DNA of 64,000 nucleotides, from assembly GCA_902627735.1 (NCBI GenBank), contig CACOKI010000005.1, positions 1 through 64,000 on the forward strand. Reading direction: 5' to 3'. Positions 36,501 through 46,090 of the stretch are shown here, in pieces. The notes under the pieces were generated by a model that saw only the letters and a program-made list of their open reading frames with translations, was not told where the DNA came from and ran no database searches. The DNA is from an uncultured Pelagibacteraceae bacterium. GTDB lineage: Bacteria > Pseudomonadota > Alphaproteobacteria > Pelagibacterales > Pelagibacteraceae. Each line of letters opens with the position of its first letter. Within the stretch, counting starts at the first letter, position 1. Made by a program: the position numbers and the translations under genes.

Positions 36501-37064
36501 ATGATTATTCAAAATTTATTAATTTATGATTTTGATGAATTATTTGAAATATTAATAGAAATTGAAAAAGAAATTAATTACAAAGTTTTAAAAATATCGG
36601 AAAAAGATTTATCTAAAATAGTTGAAAATTATGGTGAAAATTATCTTTTGATAACAAATAAAAAAAAAACTGAAATTAAAAATCAACTTTTGGTAGAAAA
36701 TAGACCAATTAAATTAAATAAATTAATAGAAAAAATTAATATTGCTTTTTTAAAATTAAACTTCAATCAGCAATCAGAGAAAAAAATAGGTAAATACTCA
36801 ATCGATATAAATTCAAGAGAGTTAAAATTTAATAAATCATCTTTAAAATTAACAGAAAAAGAATGTGATTTAATAATCTATCTATTTGAAGCAAAAAAAC
36901 CTATTTCAATTAAAAATTTACAATTGAGTGTATGGGGCCATCAATCAAAATTAGAAACCCATACAGTTGAAACTCATATTTATAGACTTAGAAAAAAAAT
37001 ATTAGAAACATTTAAAGATGAAAATTTTATTGTGAGTAAAAAAAATGGTTACAAGATTAATTAA
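36501..37064 (+). CDS. winged-helix (OmpR/PhoB-type) regulator with degenerate N-terminal domain
   Basis: A 187-residue protein whose C-terminal 90 residues form an OmpR-type winged helix. LTEKECDLIIYLFE is helix 1 and the region before the recognition helix; HTVETHIYRLRKKI is the recognition helix; VSKKNGYKIN is the wing. The N-terminal 90 residues have receiver-like spacing but I see no phospho-acceptor Asp in the usual setting, so it probably does not respond to a classical kinase. No sensor kinase gene is nearby. The ArfA-like gene overlaps its end. Confidence 0.82.
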   Translation: MIIQNLLIYDFDELFEILIEIEKEINYKVLKISEKDLSKIVENYGENYLLITNKKKTEIKNQLLVENRPIKLNKLIEKINIAFLKLNFNQQSEKKIGKYSIDINSRELKFNKSSLKLTEKECDLIIYLFEAKKPISIKNLQLSVWGHQSKLETHTVETHIYRLRKKILETFKDENFIVSKKNGYKIN

Positions 37065-37170
37065 AAAAAAAAACATTATTGCAAAAGACTTATTTAGCAG
37101 AAAATATAAACCAAGAATAATTAAACCAAAAAAAGGTAAAGGAAGCTTTAAGAGAATTAAAAAAGCTTAA
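37045..37170 (+). CDS. arfA: ArfA-like alternative ribosome-rescue factor (41 residues)
   Basis: A 41-codon gene starting at the ATG at 37045, inside the last 20 bases of the winged-helix gene, and ending at TAA 37168-37170. The product is very basic. It contains the pattern AKDLFSRKYKPRIIKPKK then GKGSFKR, which matches the core of ArfA (in E. coli, DPLFRQRV then KKGKGSY). ArfA recruits release factor 2 to ribosomes stalled on mRNAs without a stop codon. A normal stop codon is present. Its end overlaps the convergent adenosine kinase gene by four bases. The family call is from motif recall only. Confidence 0.72.
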   Translation: MVTRLIKKKNIIAKDLFSRKYKPRIIKPKKGKGSFKRIKKA

Positions 37171-38096
37171 ATTCTTGCTCCAAATTGTTGAATAATTTTT
37201 GAGGATAAATCAGTTCCTTTTTCTAAACATTCCCTTTGTGTAAATTGATTTATGTAACCATGCAGATAACCTGCTGCAAATAAATCTCCTGCTCCAGTTA
37301 AATCGATTATTTTAAGGTTTTTTTTAGCATCAATTTCAATTACTTTATTGTCATGAATTGAGATTGCTCCTTTATCACCTCTAGTTATTACTAAATGTCT
37401 TTTTAATTCTTTACCAAATGAAATAACTTCATCAAAATTTTTTGCCTCAATTAATGAAGTTATTTCTCCTTCATTGGCAAATATTATATCTAATTTATTT
37501 TTTACTAGATTTAAAAAATGTGGTTTATGTCTATCAACACAAAATTGATCAGATAAAGACATAGCAATTTTTTTTGAATGATTGATTGCTTTATCAAAAG
37601 CTTTTTTTGGATCACCTTCATCCCATAGATACCCTTCTAAAAAAATTATTTCACTCTCTTTAATTTTTTTTATGTCCAAATCATCCGCATTAATTTTTCC
37701 TGCAGTTCCTAAGTAGGTACACATAGTTCTCTCTGAATCTGGTGTAACTAAAATCAAGCAAGTTCCAGTAGGCAAAATTTCTTTTTTTTTAGAGTAACAA
37801 AAATTTACATTTTCATTTTTTAAACCTTCTTCGTATTTTAAACCAAAATCATCATCAGAAATTTTTCCAATAAAACCAACATTATTTCCTAATTGAGATA
37901 AACCTACGATAGAGTTTGCAACTGATCCTCCAGACACAGTTTTTTCAACATTAAGACCTGATAATAATTTATCAAATTCATTTTGATCAAATATTAATTT
38001 CATTAATCCTTTTGTGAGATTGTTATGAGATAAAAAATTGTTATCAACCTTACAAATTACATCAACAATTGCATTTCCTATTCCAATAATTTTCAT
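37167..38096 (-). CDS. PfkB-family carbohydrate kinase, probably adenosine kinase
   Basis: A 309-residue ribokinase-like kinase. The N-terminal IGIGNAIVDVIC and the VSGGSVANSIVGLSQLG motif (about residues 55-71) form the sugar site. The C-terminal LTGAGDLFAAGYLHG carries the catalytic Asp and the anion hole. Best resemblance is to alphaproteobacterial proteins annotated as adenosine kinase, but substrate choice within PfkB proteins is hard to read. It overlaps nth by one base. Confidence 0.88.
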   Translation of the reverse strand: MKIIGIGNAIVDVICKVDNNFLSHNNLTKGLMKLIFDQNEFDKLLSGLNVEKTVSGGSVANSIVGLSQLGNNVGFIGKISDDDFGLKYEEGLKNENVNFCYSKKKEILPTGTCLILVTPDSERTMCTYLGTAGKINADDLDIKKIKESEIIFLEGYLWDEGDPKKAFDKAINHSKKIAMSLSDQFCVDRHKPHFLNLVKNKLDIIFANEGEITSLIEAKNFDEVISFGKELKRHLVITRGDKGAISIHDNKVIEIDAKKNLKIIDLTGAGDLFAAGYLHGYINQFTQRECLEKGTDLSSKIIQQFGARI

Positions 38097-38749
38097 TAAG
38101 CTTTTTGAGTTTTAATAGGTTTTTTTCTTTTAGGATAGCAAGTAGTACAAATTTTACAAGTTATTCCATAGCAATCTCTGGCTTTGCAATATTCTCTCCC
38201 ATAATAAATTATTTGAAGATGAAGTTTATTCCAACTTTTTTTTGGAAAAAGTCTCTTTAAATCTTTTTCAGTTTGTATAACATTTTTACCGCTAGTAAGA
38301 CCCCATCTTTGAGCTAATCTATGGATATGAGTATCAATTGGGAAAGCAGGGAAACCAAAGCCTTGAGACATGACTACACTTGCAGTTTTATGACCAACTC
38401 CAGGTAATTGCTCTAACTCTTCAAAAGTTTTTGGCACTTTCCCACCATACTTTTCAAGCAGTATTTTTGATAAATTATAAATACTTTTTGCTTTAATTCT
38501 AAATATGCCAATTCTTTTAATTAATTTTTCAATTTTTTTTCTTCCTAATTTTACAAAATGTTCTGGTTTATAATATTTAGGATAAATACTTTTGGTTACA
38601 TTATTGACATTTACGTCAGTACATTGTGCAGAAAGTAGGACAGATATTAATAAGGTAAAGACGTTCCTACTATTTAGAGGAACAACTATATTTGGATAGA
38701 TTTTGTTAAGAGTTTTGTTAATTACTTTTGCCCTTTGAATTTCATTCAT
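38096..38749 (-). CDS. nth: endonuclease III (DNA glycosylase/AP lyase)
   Basis: Nth removes oxidised pyrimidines. The 217-residue protein has the helix-hairpin-helix LEQLPGVGHKTA with catalytic Lys121 and the catalytic Asp139 in FPIDTHIHR. The C-terminal iron-sulfur region has five cysteines: C188, C193, C198, C201 and C204. Compared with the usual C-X6-C-X2-C-X5-C, three positions match (188, 198, 204), but residue 195, where the second ligand is expected, is Gly. C193 or C201 may replace it. It overlaps dapB by one base and precedes the adenosine kinase gene. Confidence 0.95.
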   Translation of the reverse strand: MNEIQRAKVINKTLNKIYPNIVVPLNSRNVFTLLISVLLSAQCTDVNVNNVTKSIYPKYYKPEHFVKLGRKKIEKLIKRIGIFRIKAKSIYNLSKILLEKYGGKVPKTFEELEQLPGVGHKTASVVMSQGFGFPAFPIDTHIHRLAQRWGLTSGKNVIQTEKDLKRLFPKKSWNKLHLQIIYYGREYCKARDCYGITCKICTTCYPKRKKPIKTQKA

Positions 38750-39525
38750 TATTTGAAATTCATAAGATCTCTCATTGAATAAAGACCTGGCTTTTTATTA
38801 ATTAACCATTTAGCAGCTGATAATGCACCTTCAGAGTATAAAGCTCTGTCAAAAGCCTCATGATTAAGAGTTATTATTTCTTTGCCACTTGAAAATTTTA
38901 CTTCATGCTCACCTATAATCTCACCTTTTCTAACAGAATTGAAATTTATTTTTTTTCCATAAGGAAATTTTTTTTTATTTAAATATTTATTTCCAATTAA
39001 ATTATAAAAATTCATATTTTTACCATGTGCGATACCTTTACCTAACATTAACGCAGTTCCAGATGGATAATCTTTTTTATGTTTATGATGAATCTCATAA
39101 ATTTTACTTAAATAATTTTTTCCAAGAGAGGCAGCAGTTATTTCTGTTAGATACATTAAAAGATTAATGCCTAAACTCATATTTCCAGCTTTCAAAATTG
39201 GAATTTTTTTTGAGAATTTTTTAATCAAATCCTCTTCTTTTTTAGTAAATCCAGTAGTGCCAATGACTACTCTTTTTTTCAATTTAGCTGCAATCTTTAA
39301 AACTTCAAAAGTACATTTTGGGACTGTGAAATCTATGATTAAATTTATATCTTTAAATATTTTTTCAGAATTAAAACTTGGTTTGATACCATAGATCTTT
39401 TTATTAATTGTTCTATTTTCAGTTAAAGCCACAAGTTTAAATTTTTTATCTGATTTTACAGACTTTATTATTTGTTGACCCATACGACCCATACATCCGG
39501 TTACTAATAAGTTTATTTTTTTCAT
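38749..39525 (-). CDS. dapB: 4-hydroxy-tetrahydrodipicolinate reductase
   Basis: DapB makes tetrahydrodipicolinate for lysine and peptidoglycan. The 258-residue protein has the Rossmann motif TGCMGRMGQQI (residues 9-19) and the GTTGF motif. The catalytic EIHHKHKKDYPSGTA segment contains the HHxHKxDxPSGTA signature. Its 3' end overlaps the start of nth by one base. A 79-bp gap without obvious features separates it from dnaJ. Confidence 0.97.
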   Translation of the reverse strand: MKKINLLVTGCMGRMGQQIIKSVKSDKKFKLVALTENRTINKKIYGIKPSFNSEKIFKDINLIIDFTVPKCTFEVLKIAAKLKKRVVIGTTGFTKKEEDLIKKFSKKIPILKAGNMSLGINLLMYLTEITAASLGKNYLSKIYEIHHKHKKDYPSGTALMLGKGIAHGKNMNFYNLIGNKYLNKKKFPYGKKINFNSVRKGEIIGEHEVKFSSGKEIITLNHEAFDRALYSEGALSAAKWLINKKPGLYSMRDLMNFK

Positions 39526-39604
39526 ATTTGTTCTTAGTTTAGTTAATTATTAGGATAAGTAAAATTTTATTTACAAATACGATCAATAATAGAAAATTTT
39601 TTTA

Positions 39605-40735
39605 TCAACTATTCCAAAAATCTTTAGCTTTTTGAAAAAACTTTTTTATACTAGGATTTGATTTTTCATTTTCTATTTTTCTAAATTTTTCTAATAATTC
39701 TTTTTGTTCTTTATTTAAAAAAATAGGAACTTCAGTTTTAACCTGAACATATAAATCCCCATAATCTCCTCTTCTCATGAAAGGCATGCCTTTACCCTTA
39801 AGTCTAAATTGTTTTCCGTTTTGTGTTCCATTTGGAATTTTTATCTTAGCTTTTCCTCCATCAATGGTTGGTATTTCAATAGATGTACCTAAAGCCGCAT
39901 CTGCTAATGATATTGGAAATTCAAAAAAAAGATTAACGTCTGATCTTTTAAAAAGTTCATGACTCTTAACATTTATAAAGAGATATAAGTCACCACTTCC
40001 ACCACCTCTTGTGCCAGCCTCACCTTTTCCTGCAAGTCTTATCCTTGTTCCATCATCTACACCTTTTGGAATAGTTACTGATATTTTTTTTGATGATTGT
40101 TTATTACCTTGACCATTACAATCATTGCAAGGATTAGTAATTTCTTCACCGCTTCCTGCGCACTGTGGACATGTTTGTTGTACAGTGAAGAAACCCTGAT
40201 TTGTTCGAACTCTTCCATTTCCCCCGCAATAAGTACATCTATCTGGACTTGTACCTGGCTTTGAACCATTTCCCTTACAGGTATTACATTTTTCTGTAGT
40301 AGAGAATTGTATATTTTGTTTTTTACCAGTGTACGCTTCCTCTAAAGATATAGATAAATCATATCTTAAGTCAGAGCCTCTATTATTACTTTTCCTTGAA
40401 CTTCTTCTACTTCCACCACCAAAGTCTCCAAAAAAGTCTTCAAATATATCTGAAAAATCTGCACCACTAAAACCTCCAAAACCTCCAAAGCCCCCACGAC
40501 CACCACCATTTTCAAATGCTGCGTGACCAAAATTATCATAATTTTCTTTTTTTGATTTATCTGAAAGAATACCATAGGCTTCACTTGCCTCTTTAAATTT
40601 ATCTTCAGCAACTTTGTCTCCTGGATTTTTATCAGGATGATATTTTACAGCTAATTTTCTGTAAGCAGATTTTAATTCGTCGGGAGTTGCGTTTTTATTA
40701 ACGCCAAGGACATCATAATAATCTCTTTTAGCCAT
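39605..40735 (-). CDS. dnaJ: chaperone protein DnaJ
   Basis: DnaJ delivers unfolded clients to DnaK and stimulates its ATPase. The 376-residue protein has the J domain with the HPD motif in KYHPDKNPG (near residues 32-40). A Gly/Phe-rich stretch spans about residues 74-112. Four zinc-finger repeats follow: [24 protein letters not shown] and CNDCNGQG. C-terminal substrate-binding domains complete the type I architecture. It follows dnaK after a 26-bp gap, probably in the same transcript. Confidence 0.98.
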   Translation of the reverse strand: MAKRDYYDVLGVNKNATPDELKSAYRKLAVKYHPDKNPGDKVAEDKFKEASEAYGILSDKSKKENYDNFGHAAFENGGGRGGFGGFGGFSGADFSDIFEDFFGDFGGGSRRSSRKSNNRGSDLRYDLSISLEEAYTGKKQNIQFSTTEKCNTCKGNGSKPGTSPDRCTYCGGNGRVRTNQGFFTVQQTCPQCAGSGEEITNPCNDCNGQGNKQSSKKISVTIPKGVDDGTRIRLAGKGEAGTRGGGSGDLYLFINVKSHELFKRSDVNLFFEFPISLADAALGTSIEIPTIDGGKAKIKIPNGTQNGKQFRLKGKGMPFMRRGDYGDLYVQVKTEVPIFLNKEQKELLEKFRKIENEKSNPSIKKFFQKAKDFWNS

Positions 40736-40761
40736 TTGTTAGTATGGACAAATGATGTCAG

Positions 40762-42687
40762 TTAAGCGCTTTTTTCTTTATTCTCGTCTTTTACTTCTTC
40801 AAAATCCGCATCAACAACATTATCGTCTTTTTTTCCTTTATTATCATTTCCATCGTCTTTACCAGACGCAGGTTTTGTATTTTGTTGTGATTTATATATA
40901 GCTTCTCCGAGTTTCATTGAGGCTTGGACTAAAGCTTCTGTTTTTTTCTTGATATCTTCAACATTCTCACTTTTTAAAGCTTCTTTTAATGCTGAAGAAG
41001 AGTCTTCTATAGCTTTTTTTTCAGCATCTGAAACTTTAGATCCGTGTTCTTTTAAATTTTTGTCTGTTGAATGTATTAAAGTGTCTGCTTGGTTTCTTAT
41101 ATCTACAGCTTCTCTTTTTTTCTTATCGGCATCTTTATTTGCTTCAGCATCTTTAACCATTTTTTCTATTTCTTCATCACTTAGGCCACCTGATGCTTGA
41201 ATTTGAATTTTTTGTTCTTTACCAGTTCCTTTATCTTTAGCTGATACATTTACAATCCCATTTGCATCTATATCAAAAGTCACCTCGATTTGTGGAACTC
41301 CTCTTGGAGCAGGTGCAATCCCTACTAATTCAAAGTTACCTAATATTTTATTGTCAGACGCCATTTCTCTTTCACCTTGAAGCACTCTAATAGATACAGC
41401 CGGCTGATTATCCTCCGCAGTTGAAAATACCTGACTTTTTTTGGTTGGAATAGTTGTATTTTTTTCGATTAATTTTGTTGAAACTCCACCTAAAGTTTCA
41501 ATACCAAGAGATAATGGGGTGACATCTAACAGCAACACATCTTTTACATCACCTTGTAGAACTCCAGCTTGTATTGCAGCACCCATAGCCACAACTTCAT
41601 CTGGGTTAACACTTTTATTTGGATCTTTGCCAAAGAAATTTTTAACTTCTTCGATAACTTTTGGCATTCTAGTCATACCTCCAACCATAACCACCTCATC
41701 AATTTCACTTGCAGTGATTCCCGCATCTTTTAAAGCAGTTTTACAAGGAGGCATAGTTCTAGCAATTAAATCTTCAACTAATGCTTCAAGTTTTGCTCTA
41801 GTCATTTTTAAATTAATATGTTTCGGACCTGTTTTATCTGCTGTAATAAAAGGTAAATTTATATCTGTTTGTTCTGCGGATGAAAGTTCAATTTTAGCTT
41901 TTTCAGCAGCCTCTTTTAATCTTTGTAAAGCAAGTTTATCTGATTTAAGATCTATACCATTATCTTTTTTAAATTCAGAAATTAAGTAGTCAACAACGGC
42001 ATTATCAAAATCCTCACCACCTAAAAATGTATCACCATTAGTTGATTTAACTTCAAACACCCCATCACCTAATTCTAAAATAGAAACATCAAATGTTCCA
42101 CCACCTAAATCATAAACAGCGATTTTTTTATTTTGTTTCTTATCTAAACCATAAGCTAGTGATGCTGCTGTTGGTTCATTAATAATCCTTAAAACTTCTA
42201 GTCCAGCTATTTTTCCTGCATCTTTTGTTGCTTGTCTTTGTGCATCATTAAAATATGCTGGAACAGTAATTACTGCTTTCGTTACAGATTGACCTAAATA
42301 TTTTTCTGCAGTTTCTTTCATTTTTTGTAAAATAAATGCAGATATTTGAGAAGGAGAATATTTTTCACCTTTTGCTTCAATCCAAGCATCGCCTTTTTCA
42401 GAATTAACTATTTTGAAAGGTGCTGCCTCCACATCTTTCTTTACAGTTGGGTCATCAAAATTTCTTCCAATTAATCTTTTAACAGCAAATATTGTATTTT
42501 CTGGATTAGTAACAGCCTGTCTTTTTGCAGGTTGACCAATTAATTTTTCATTCTCGTCTGTGAATGCAACAACTGATGGGGTTGTTCTTGCTCCTTCAGT
42601 ATTTTCTAAAACTTTAGCTTGTGTTCCCTCCATTATGGCAACACATGAATTAGTCGTTCCTAAATCTATTCCAATAATTTTACTCAT
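40762..42687 (-). CDS. dnaK: chaperone protein DnaK (Hsp70)
   Basis: DnaK is the major ATP-dependent folding chaperone. The 641-residue protein has the N-terminal [13 protein letters not shown] phosphate loop and the adenosine-binding motifs [10 protein letters not shown] and VGGMTRMP. The linker [13 protein letters not shown] and a substrate-binding domain follow, ending in an acidic tail ([14 protein letters not shown]). A heat-shock-type promoter lies just upstream, separating it from grpE. Confidence 0.99.
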   Translation of the reverse strand: MSKIIGIDLGTTNSCVAIMEGTQAKVLENTEGARTTPSVVAFTDENEKLIGQPAKRQAVTNPENTIFAVKRLIGRNFDDPTVKKDVEAAPFKIVNSEKGDAWIEAKGEKYSPSQISAFILQKMKETAEKYLGQSVTKAVITVPAYFNDAQRQATKDAGKIAGLEVLRIINEPTAASLAYGLDKKQNKKIAVYDLGGGTFDVSILELGDGVFEVKSTNGDTFLGGEDFDNAVVDYLISEFKKDNGIDLKSDKLALQRLKEAAEKAKIELSSAEQTDINLPFITADKTGPKHINLKMTRAKLEALVEDLIARTMPPCKTALKDAGITASEIDEVVMVGGMTRMPKVIEEVKNFFGKDPNKSVNPDEVVAMGAAIQAGVLQGDVKDVLLLDVTPLSLGIETLGGVSTKLIEKNTTIPTKKSQVFSTAEDNQPAVSIRVLQGEREMASDNKILGNFELVGIAPAPRGVPQIEVTFDIDANGIVNVSAKDKGTGKEQKIQIQASGGLSDEEIEKMVKDAEANKDADKKKREAVDIRNQADTLIHSTDKNLKEHGSKVSDAEKKAIEDSSSALKEALKSENVEDIKKKTEALVQASMKLGEAIYKSQQNTKPASGKDDGNDNKGKKDDNVVDADFEEVKDENKEKSA

Positions 42688-42710
42688 AAAATTTACTTAT
42701 CTGAGACTTC

Positions 42711-42738
42711 ATATAGGGTTTAATTGCAAAACTACAAG
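42711..42738 (-). promoter_or_regulatory. probable RpoH (sigma-32) promoter of dnaK
   Basis: On the minus strand CTTG (42735-42738) is followed after 16 bp by CCCTATAT (42711-42718). This is close to the alphaproteobacterial RpoH pattern of CTTG, a 16-18 bp spacer and a C-rich then AT-rich -10. Transcription would begin about 15-20 bases before the dnaK ATG at 42687. It is the best heat-shock promoter match in the window. Confidence 0.7.
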
Positions 42739-42750
42739 TTGATCGCATAA

Positions 42751-43416
42751 TTATTTATCCTCTTTATTTTCGTCATTATTTTCCTCATTTTCACTAGTTT
42801 TTTCCTCTTTTTTAATAACTTTTTTTGATACTCCAACCAAAGAAGGTCTAAGCAGTCTGTCTTTTATAGTAAAACCTTTTTGAATTTCTTGTATAATTGT
42901 TCCTGGCTCTTTTGTATCATCTTCTATCTCTATCATTGCTTGGTGAAAATTTGGGTCTAGTTTCTTATTAAGGCTATCGATAGGTTTGATATTATTTTTT
43001 TCAAATATTGAAATTAAATCTTTTTTTATAATATCTAAATGGTCTAATATTTTATTTAAGGCATCTGTTTCTTTTAGTTTATCATCGCTTTCAAGAACTT
43101 GTTTAGAGCGATCAAGGTTATCAATTAAATTGAGAGCTTCTTTAGCAAAGCTATATCCACCATATTCAAAAGCATCTTCTTTTTCTTTTTCAAATCTTCT
43201 TCTTTGATTTTCCATTTCAGCAAAAGTTCTTGCAACTTTGTCCTCGAGTTCAACAATTTTTTCTTCTGGTGTGGGTTCTTTAATTTCTTCTTTAGGAGCT
43301 TTATCTTCCTCTTGTTTATTTTCTAAATTTAAACTTTGATCAGTTTCTACACTTTCTTTAACCGTATCCTGATTTTGTTCTATAGAACTGCTTTTTTGGT
43401 TTTCTTCTTTTTCCAT
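42751..43416 (-). CDS. grpE: nucleotide exchange factor GrpE
   Basis: GrpE releases ADP from DnaK. The 221-residue protein has an acidic, Gln/Glu-rich disordered N terminus (about residues 1-55). A long coiled coil follows with the conserved ENQRRRFEKEKEDAFEYGGYSFAKE-type region near residues 67-92. The C-terminal beta domain contains PNFHQAM and IIQEIQKGFTIKDRLLRPSLV. It lies directly upstream of dnaK but with its own promoter candidate. Confidence 0.97.
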   Translation of the reverse strand: MEKEENQKSSSIEQNQDTVKESVETDQSLNLENKQEEDKAPKEEIKEPTPEEKIVELEDKVARTFAEMENQRRRFEKEKEDAFEYGGYSFAKEALNLIDNLDRSKQVLESDDKLKETDALNKILDHLDIIKKDLISIFEKNNIKPIDSLNKKLDPNFHQAMIEIEDDTKEPGTIIQEIQKGFTIKDRLLRPSLVGVSKKVIKKEEKTSENEENNDENKEDK

Positions 43417-43423
43417 AGCTTTT

Positions 43424-43452
43424 TATATGGTAAGGATTTTGATAATTTCTAG
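43424..43452 (-). promoter_or_regulatory. possible RpoH-type promoter of grpE
   Basis: On the minus strand CTAG (43449-43452) is followed after 18 bp by CCATATA (43424-43430). The layout equals that before hslV (CTTG, 18 bp, CCATTTA), with one mismatch in the -35. The -10 ends seven bases before the grpE ATG at 43416, so the leader would be absent or very short. The -35 abuts the divergent rdgB start codon at 43453. Confidence 0.45.
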
Positions 43453-44055
43453 ATGTCTAAACAAAAAATTTATAAATTACTTATTGGAACTAATAATAAG
43501 GGTAAATTGCGTGAAATTAAGAGTTTATTACCAAAAAACATTAAGATTTATTCAACATCTAAATTTAACCTTAAAAGTCCAGTTGAAAATGGTAAGACAT
43601 TTAAAGAGAACTCATTAATTAAATCTAAATATTTTTCAAAAAAATCAGGATTAATTTGTTTGGCTGATGACTCAGGTCTAGAAATAGATTTTTTAGACAA
43701 AAATCCTGGAATTTATTCTGCTAGATGGGGCGGAAGACATGGCGATTTTAATAAAGCAATAAAGAAAGTTTATAGAGAGTTGAAAAAAAAAGATAAACAT
43801 TGGAAAAATAAAAAGATTAAAGCTAGATTTATCTGCGCTTTGTCTATTTCATATTTAAATAAAAAAATTGTCTGCGTTTCGGGAAAAGTTGAAGGTCAAA
43901 TATCACATAATCCAAAAGGAAAAAATGGTTTTGGGTATGATCCAATATTTATACCAAATAATAAAAATAAAACTTTTGGTGAAATGAAACCATCATATAA
44001 ATATAAAATTGATCATCGGTTTAAAGCTTTTAAAAAAATTAGAAAATTTTTTTAA
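43453..44055 (+). CDS. rdgB: RdgB/HAM1-family non-canonical purine NTP pyrophosphatase
   Basis: RdgB removes dITP, XTP and similar nucleotides from the pool. The 200-residue protein has the N-terminal GTNNKGKLREIKSLLP (near residues 12-27), the ADDSGLEIDFLDKNPGIYSARWGG-type active-site region near residues 74-97, and GFGYDPIFIP near residues 160-169. All are diagnostic. It is divergent from grpE with a 36-bp gap and overlaps the convergent LpoA-like gene by 17 bases. Confidence 0.96.
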   Translation: MSKQKIYKLLIGTNNKGKLREIKSLLPKNIKIYSTSKFNLKSPVENGKTFKENSLIKSKYFSKKSGLICLADDSGLEIDFLDKNPGIYSARWGGRHGDFNKAIKKVYRELKKKDKHWKNKKIKARFICALSISYLNKKIVCVSGKVEGQISHNPKGKNGFGYDPIFIPNNKNKTFGEMKPSYKYKIDHRFKAFKKIRKFF

Positions 44056-45196
44056 GAAGTCCCTCATTAATTTGGTAAAAATTTAATTTATGATTAATTT
44101 TGTTATTTTCTATTTCAAAAATACCAATTTTTCCTTTAAATGAACTTTTTTTCTTAAATATTTTATTTATATCAATGAGTTCATTGTTTAATGAAAGATA
44201 ATAAATTAATCCAATTAAATCGTAACTAAGCAACGCTAAATAATTAGGGTATTCGTTAAACTCTGAATGATATTTTTTTTTAAAATTTTCCAAATTTTCT
44301 TTATCAATTGAAGGATAATAAATAGGTTGAATTGTTTTTTCTTCTAACAAACTTTCATCAAACCATTGATTAAAAGTTATGATAAATTTTTTTTTGGGCG
44401 ATACATCAGTGTAAAGAAGAGATGTAATAACACTTTTTAAACTTTCATCAAAGTCTGAGATAATTACGGAGTCAAAATTTACATTTCCAATTGTGTATCT
44501 TTTATTCAATTTTTCTAATTGTTTTTCTTTGTCTATAAGTTCAGAATTTTCTACTCTTTTTATCTCGTCAGCTAAATTTTGTTTTCTAACTTTATAATTA
44601 GTAATTTTTTCAATCTGGGCTGTTAACTTGGTTGGTTCTATATCGTAAATATGATATTTTGAAATTTTAATCTTTGATTGTTTAATTGCCTTTTTAATTT
44701 CTGGTTCATAATCGATTTTAGGAGCTAAAAAAATAGTTTTTTTAATTTCACTTAATTCTAGAAATTCTTTTATCGCATTTAATTGTGAAGTGGCATTTAC
44801 ACCTCCACTTAAAACATTTTTTGGTAGATTTAGCGTCTTGTTTGTTAATGATACAAATGTTAAATCTTCAATTTCATTTAAATATTCCAAGTTGCTATAA
44901 AAAACAGGCCCAATTATTATTTTGATTCCCATTTCTTTTAATTCGTATGCAGATTTAATTGCTTGCTTCGGGTTTGATTTAGTGTCCTTGGGATAAATTT
45001 CTAAATTATTTGAGTTTATATCTTTTAAAGCAATTCTTGTTGACTTTATTATTTGTTGACCAATATCCTTATCTTTTCCAGTCATAGGAATCAATAAACC
45101 TATCTTGATTTTTTCTTCAGCAAAAGAAACCGTTAATGGATTGAGATAAAAAAAACTAATTATTATCCAGACAAAAACTTTAAAATATTTATACAT
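44039..45196 (-). CDS. LpoA/LppC-like periplasmic-binding-fold protein (possible PBP activator)
   Basis: A 385-residue protein with a signal peptide (residues 1-26, ending SFA) and a type 1 periplasmic-binding fold (KIGLLIPMTGKDKDIGQQ at the first strand). In Alphaproteobacteria proteins of this kind are annotated as penicillin-binding protein activators because they resemble the C-terminal domain of E. coli LpoA. Divergence from rsmI, as for lpoA in E. coli, supports that. A ligand-binding receptor of an amino acid transporter is the alternative, but no transporter genes are nearby. Confidence 0.75.
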   Translation of the reverse strand: MYKYFKVFVWIIISFFYLNPLTVSFAEEKIKIGLLIPMTGKDKDIGQQIIKSTRIALKDINSNNLEIYPKDTKSNPKQAIKSAYELKEMGIKIIIGPVFYSNLEYLNEIEDLTFVSLTNKTLNLPKNVLSGGVNATSQLNAIKEFLELSEIKKTIFLAPKIDYEPEIKKAIKQSKIKISKYHIYDIEPTKLTAQIEKITNYKVRKQNLADEIKRVENSELIDKEKQLEKLNKRYTIGNVNFDSVIISDFDESLKSVITSLLYTDVSPKKKFIITFNQWFDESLLEEKTIQPIYYPSIDKENLENFKKKYHSEFNEYPNYLALLSYDLIGLIYYLSLNNELIDINKIFKKKSSFKGKIGIFEIENNKINHKLNFYQINEGLLKKIF

Positions 45197-45229
45197 TGTA
45201 AATGATATTATATTATTTTATTAAAAATT

Positions 45230-46090
45230 ATGGTTAGAAATTTGAAGATAAATAGCCAAGAATTAAAAAGGGGTCTTTATGTAGTATCGACGCCAATAGG
45301 AAATTTGGGTGATATTACATTAAGAGGTTTAGATATATTAAGAAATTCGAACTATATATTATGTGAAGATACAAGAAATTCTAAAATTTTATTAAATAAA
45401 TATGAAATTAAATCTAATTTAATTGCATATCATAAATTTAATGAGAAAAAGGTTTTATCTAAAATATTAGAGCTTTTAAAATCTGGAGCAATTATATCTT
45501 TAATTTCAGATGCTGGCACCCCTGGTATTTCTGATCCTGGTGCAATTTTAATTAATGAGTGTATTAAAAATAAAATTCAAATTATACCTGTTCCAGGACC
45601 CTCATCAGTTATTTCTGCAGTTTCTGTAAGTGGTTTTTCAAATCAATTCTTTTTTTATGGATTTTTTCCTGAAAAAAATAATCTTTTAAATGATTTAAAA
45701 AAATTATCACAATTAAATTCGTCAATAGTATTTTTTATATCTCCAAAGAAAATAAATAAAATTATACCAATTTTGAAAGAAAATTTTAATGGTAGAAAAA
45801 TTCTTATTTGTAAAGAAATGACAAAATATTTCGAAAATTTTGTTTATTTAGATATTGAAAAACTTGAAAAATTTGATTTTGAGTTAAAGGGCGAATTAAC
45901 ATTAGTAATATCTGAAAAAAAGGAAAATAAAAAAGATTCACAAAAGTTAAGTGAATCAGATAAAAGAATAATAAATAAATTAATTAATAAGTTAAGTATA
46001 AAAGAAATAACAAACTTGATTAATGAAAAAAATAATATTTCAAAAAAAGAAATTTATAATTTTTGTTTAAAAATAAAAAATGAAAAATAG
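45230..46090 (+). CDS. rsmI: 16S rRNA (cytidine-2'-O) methyltransferase RsmI
   Basis: RsmI methylates the 2'-O of C1402 (E. coli numbering) in 16S rRNA. The 286-residue tetrapyrrole-methylase-fold protein has LYVVSTPIGNLGDITLRGL near residues 17-35, the CEDTRNSKILLNKY segment, and SDAGTPGISDPG near residues 97-108. These are strong family signatures. The gene overlaps the BON lipoprotein gene by 11 bases. Confidence 0.97.
   Translation: MVRNLKINSQELKRGLYVVSTPIGNLGDITLRGLDILRNSNYILCEDTRNSKILLNKYEIKSNLIAYHKFNEKKVLSKILELLKSGAIISLISDAGTPGISDPGAILINECIKNKIQIIPVPGPSSVISAVSVSGFSNQFFFYGFFPEKNNLLNDLKKLSQLNSSIVFFISPKKINKIIPILKENFNGRKILICKEMTKYFENFVYLDIEKLEKFDFELKGELTLVISEKKENKKDSQKLSESDKRIINKLINKLSIKEITNLINEKNNISKKEIYNFCLKIKNEK

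Noticed and set aside
41441-41989. A 182-codon open frame antisense to dnaK
   Set aside because: It lies wholly opposite a near-invariant chaperone gene, has low-complexity Ser/Phe/Val content typical of antisense frames, and has no start signal or family resemblance.
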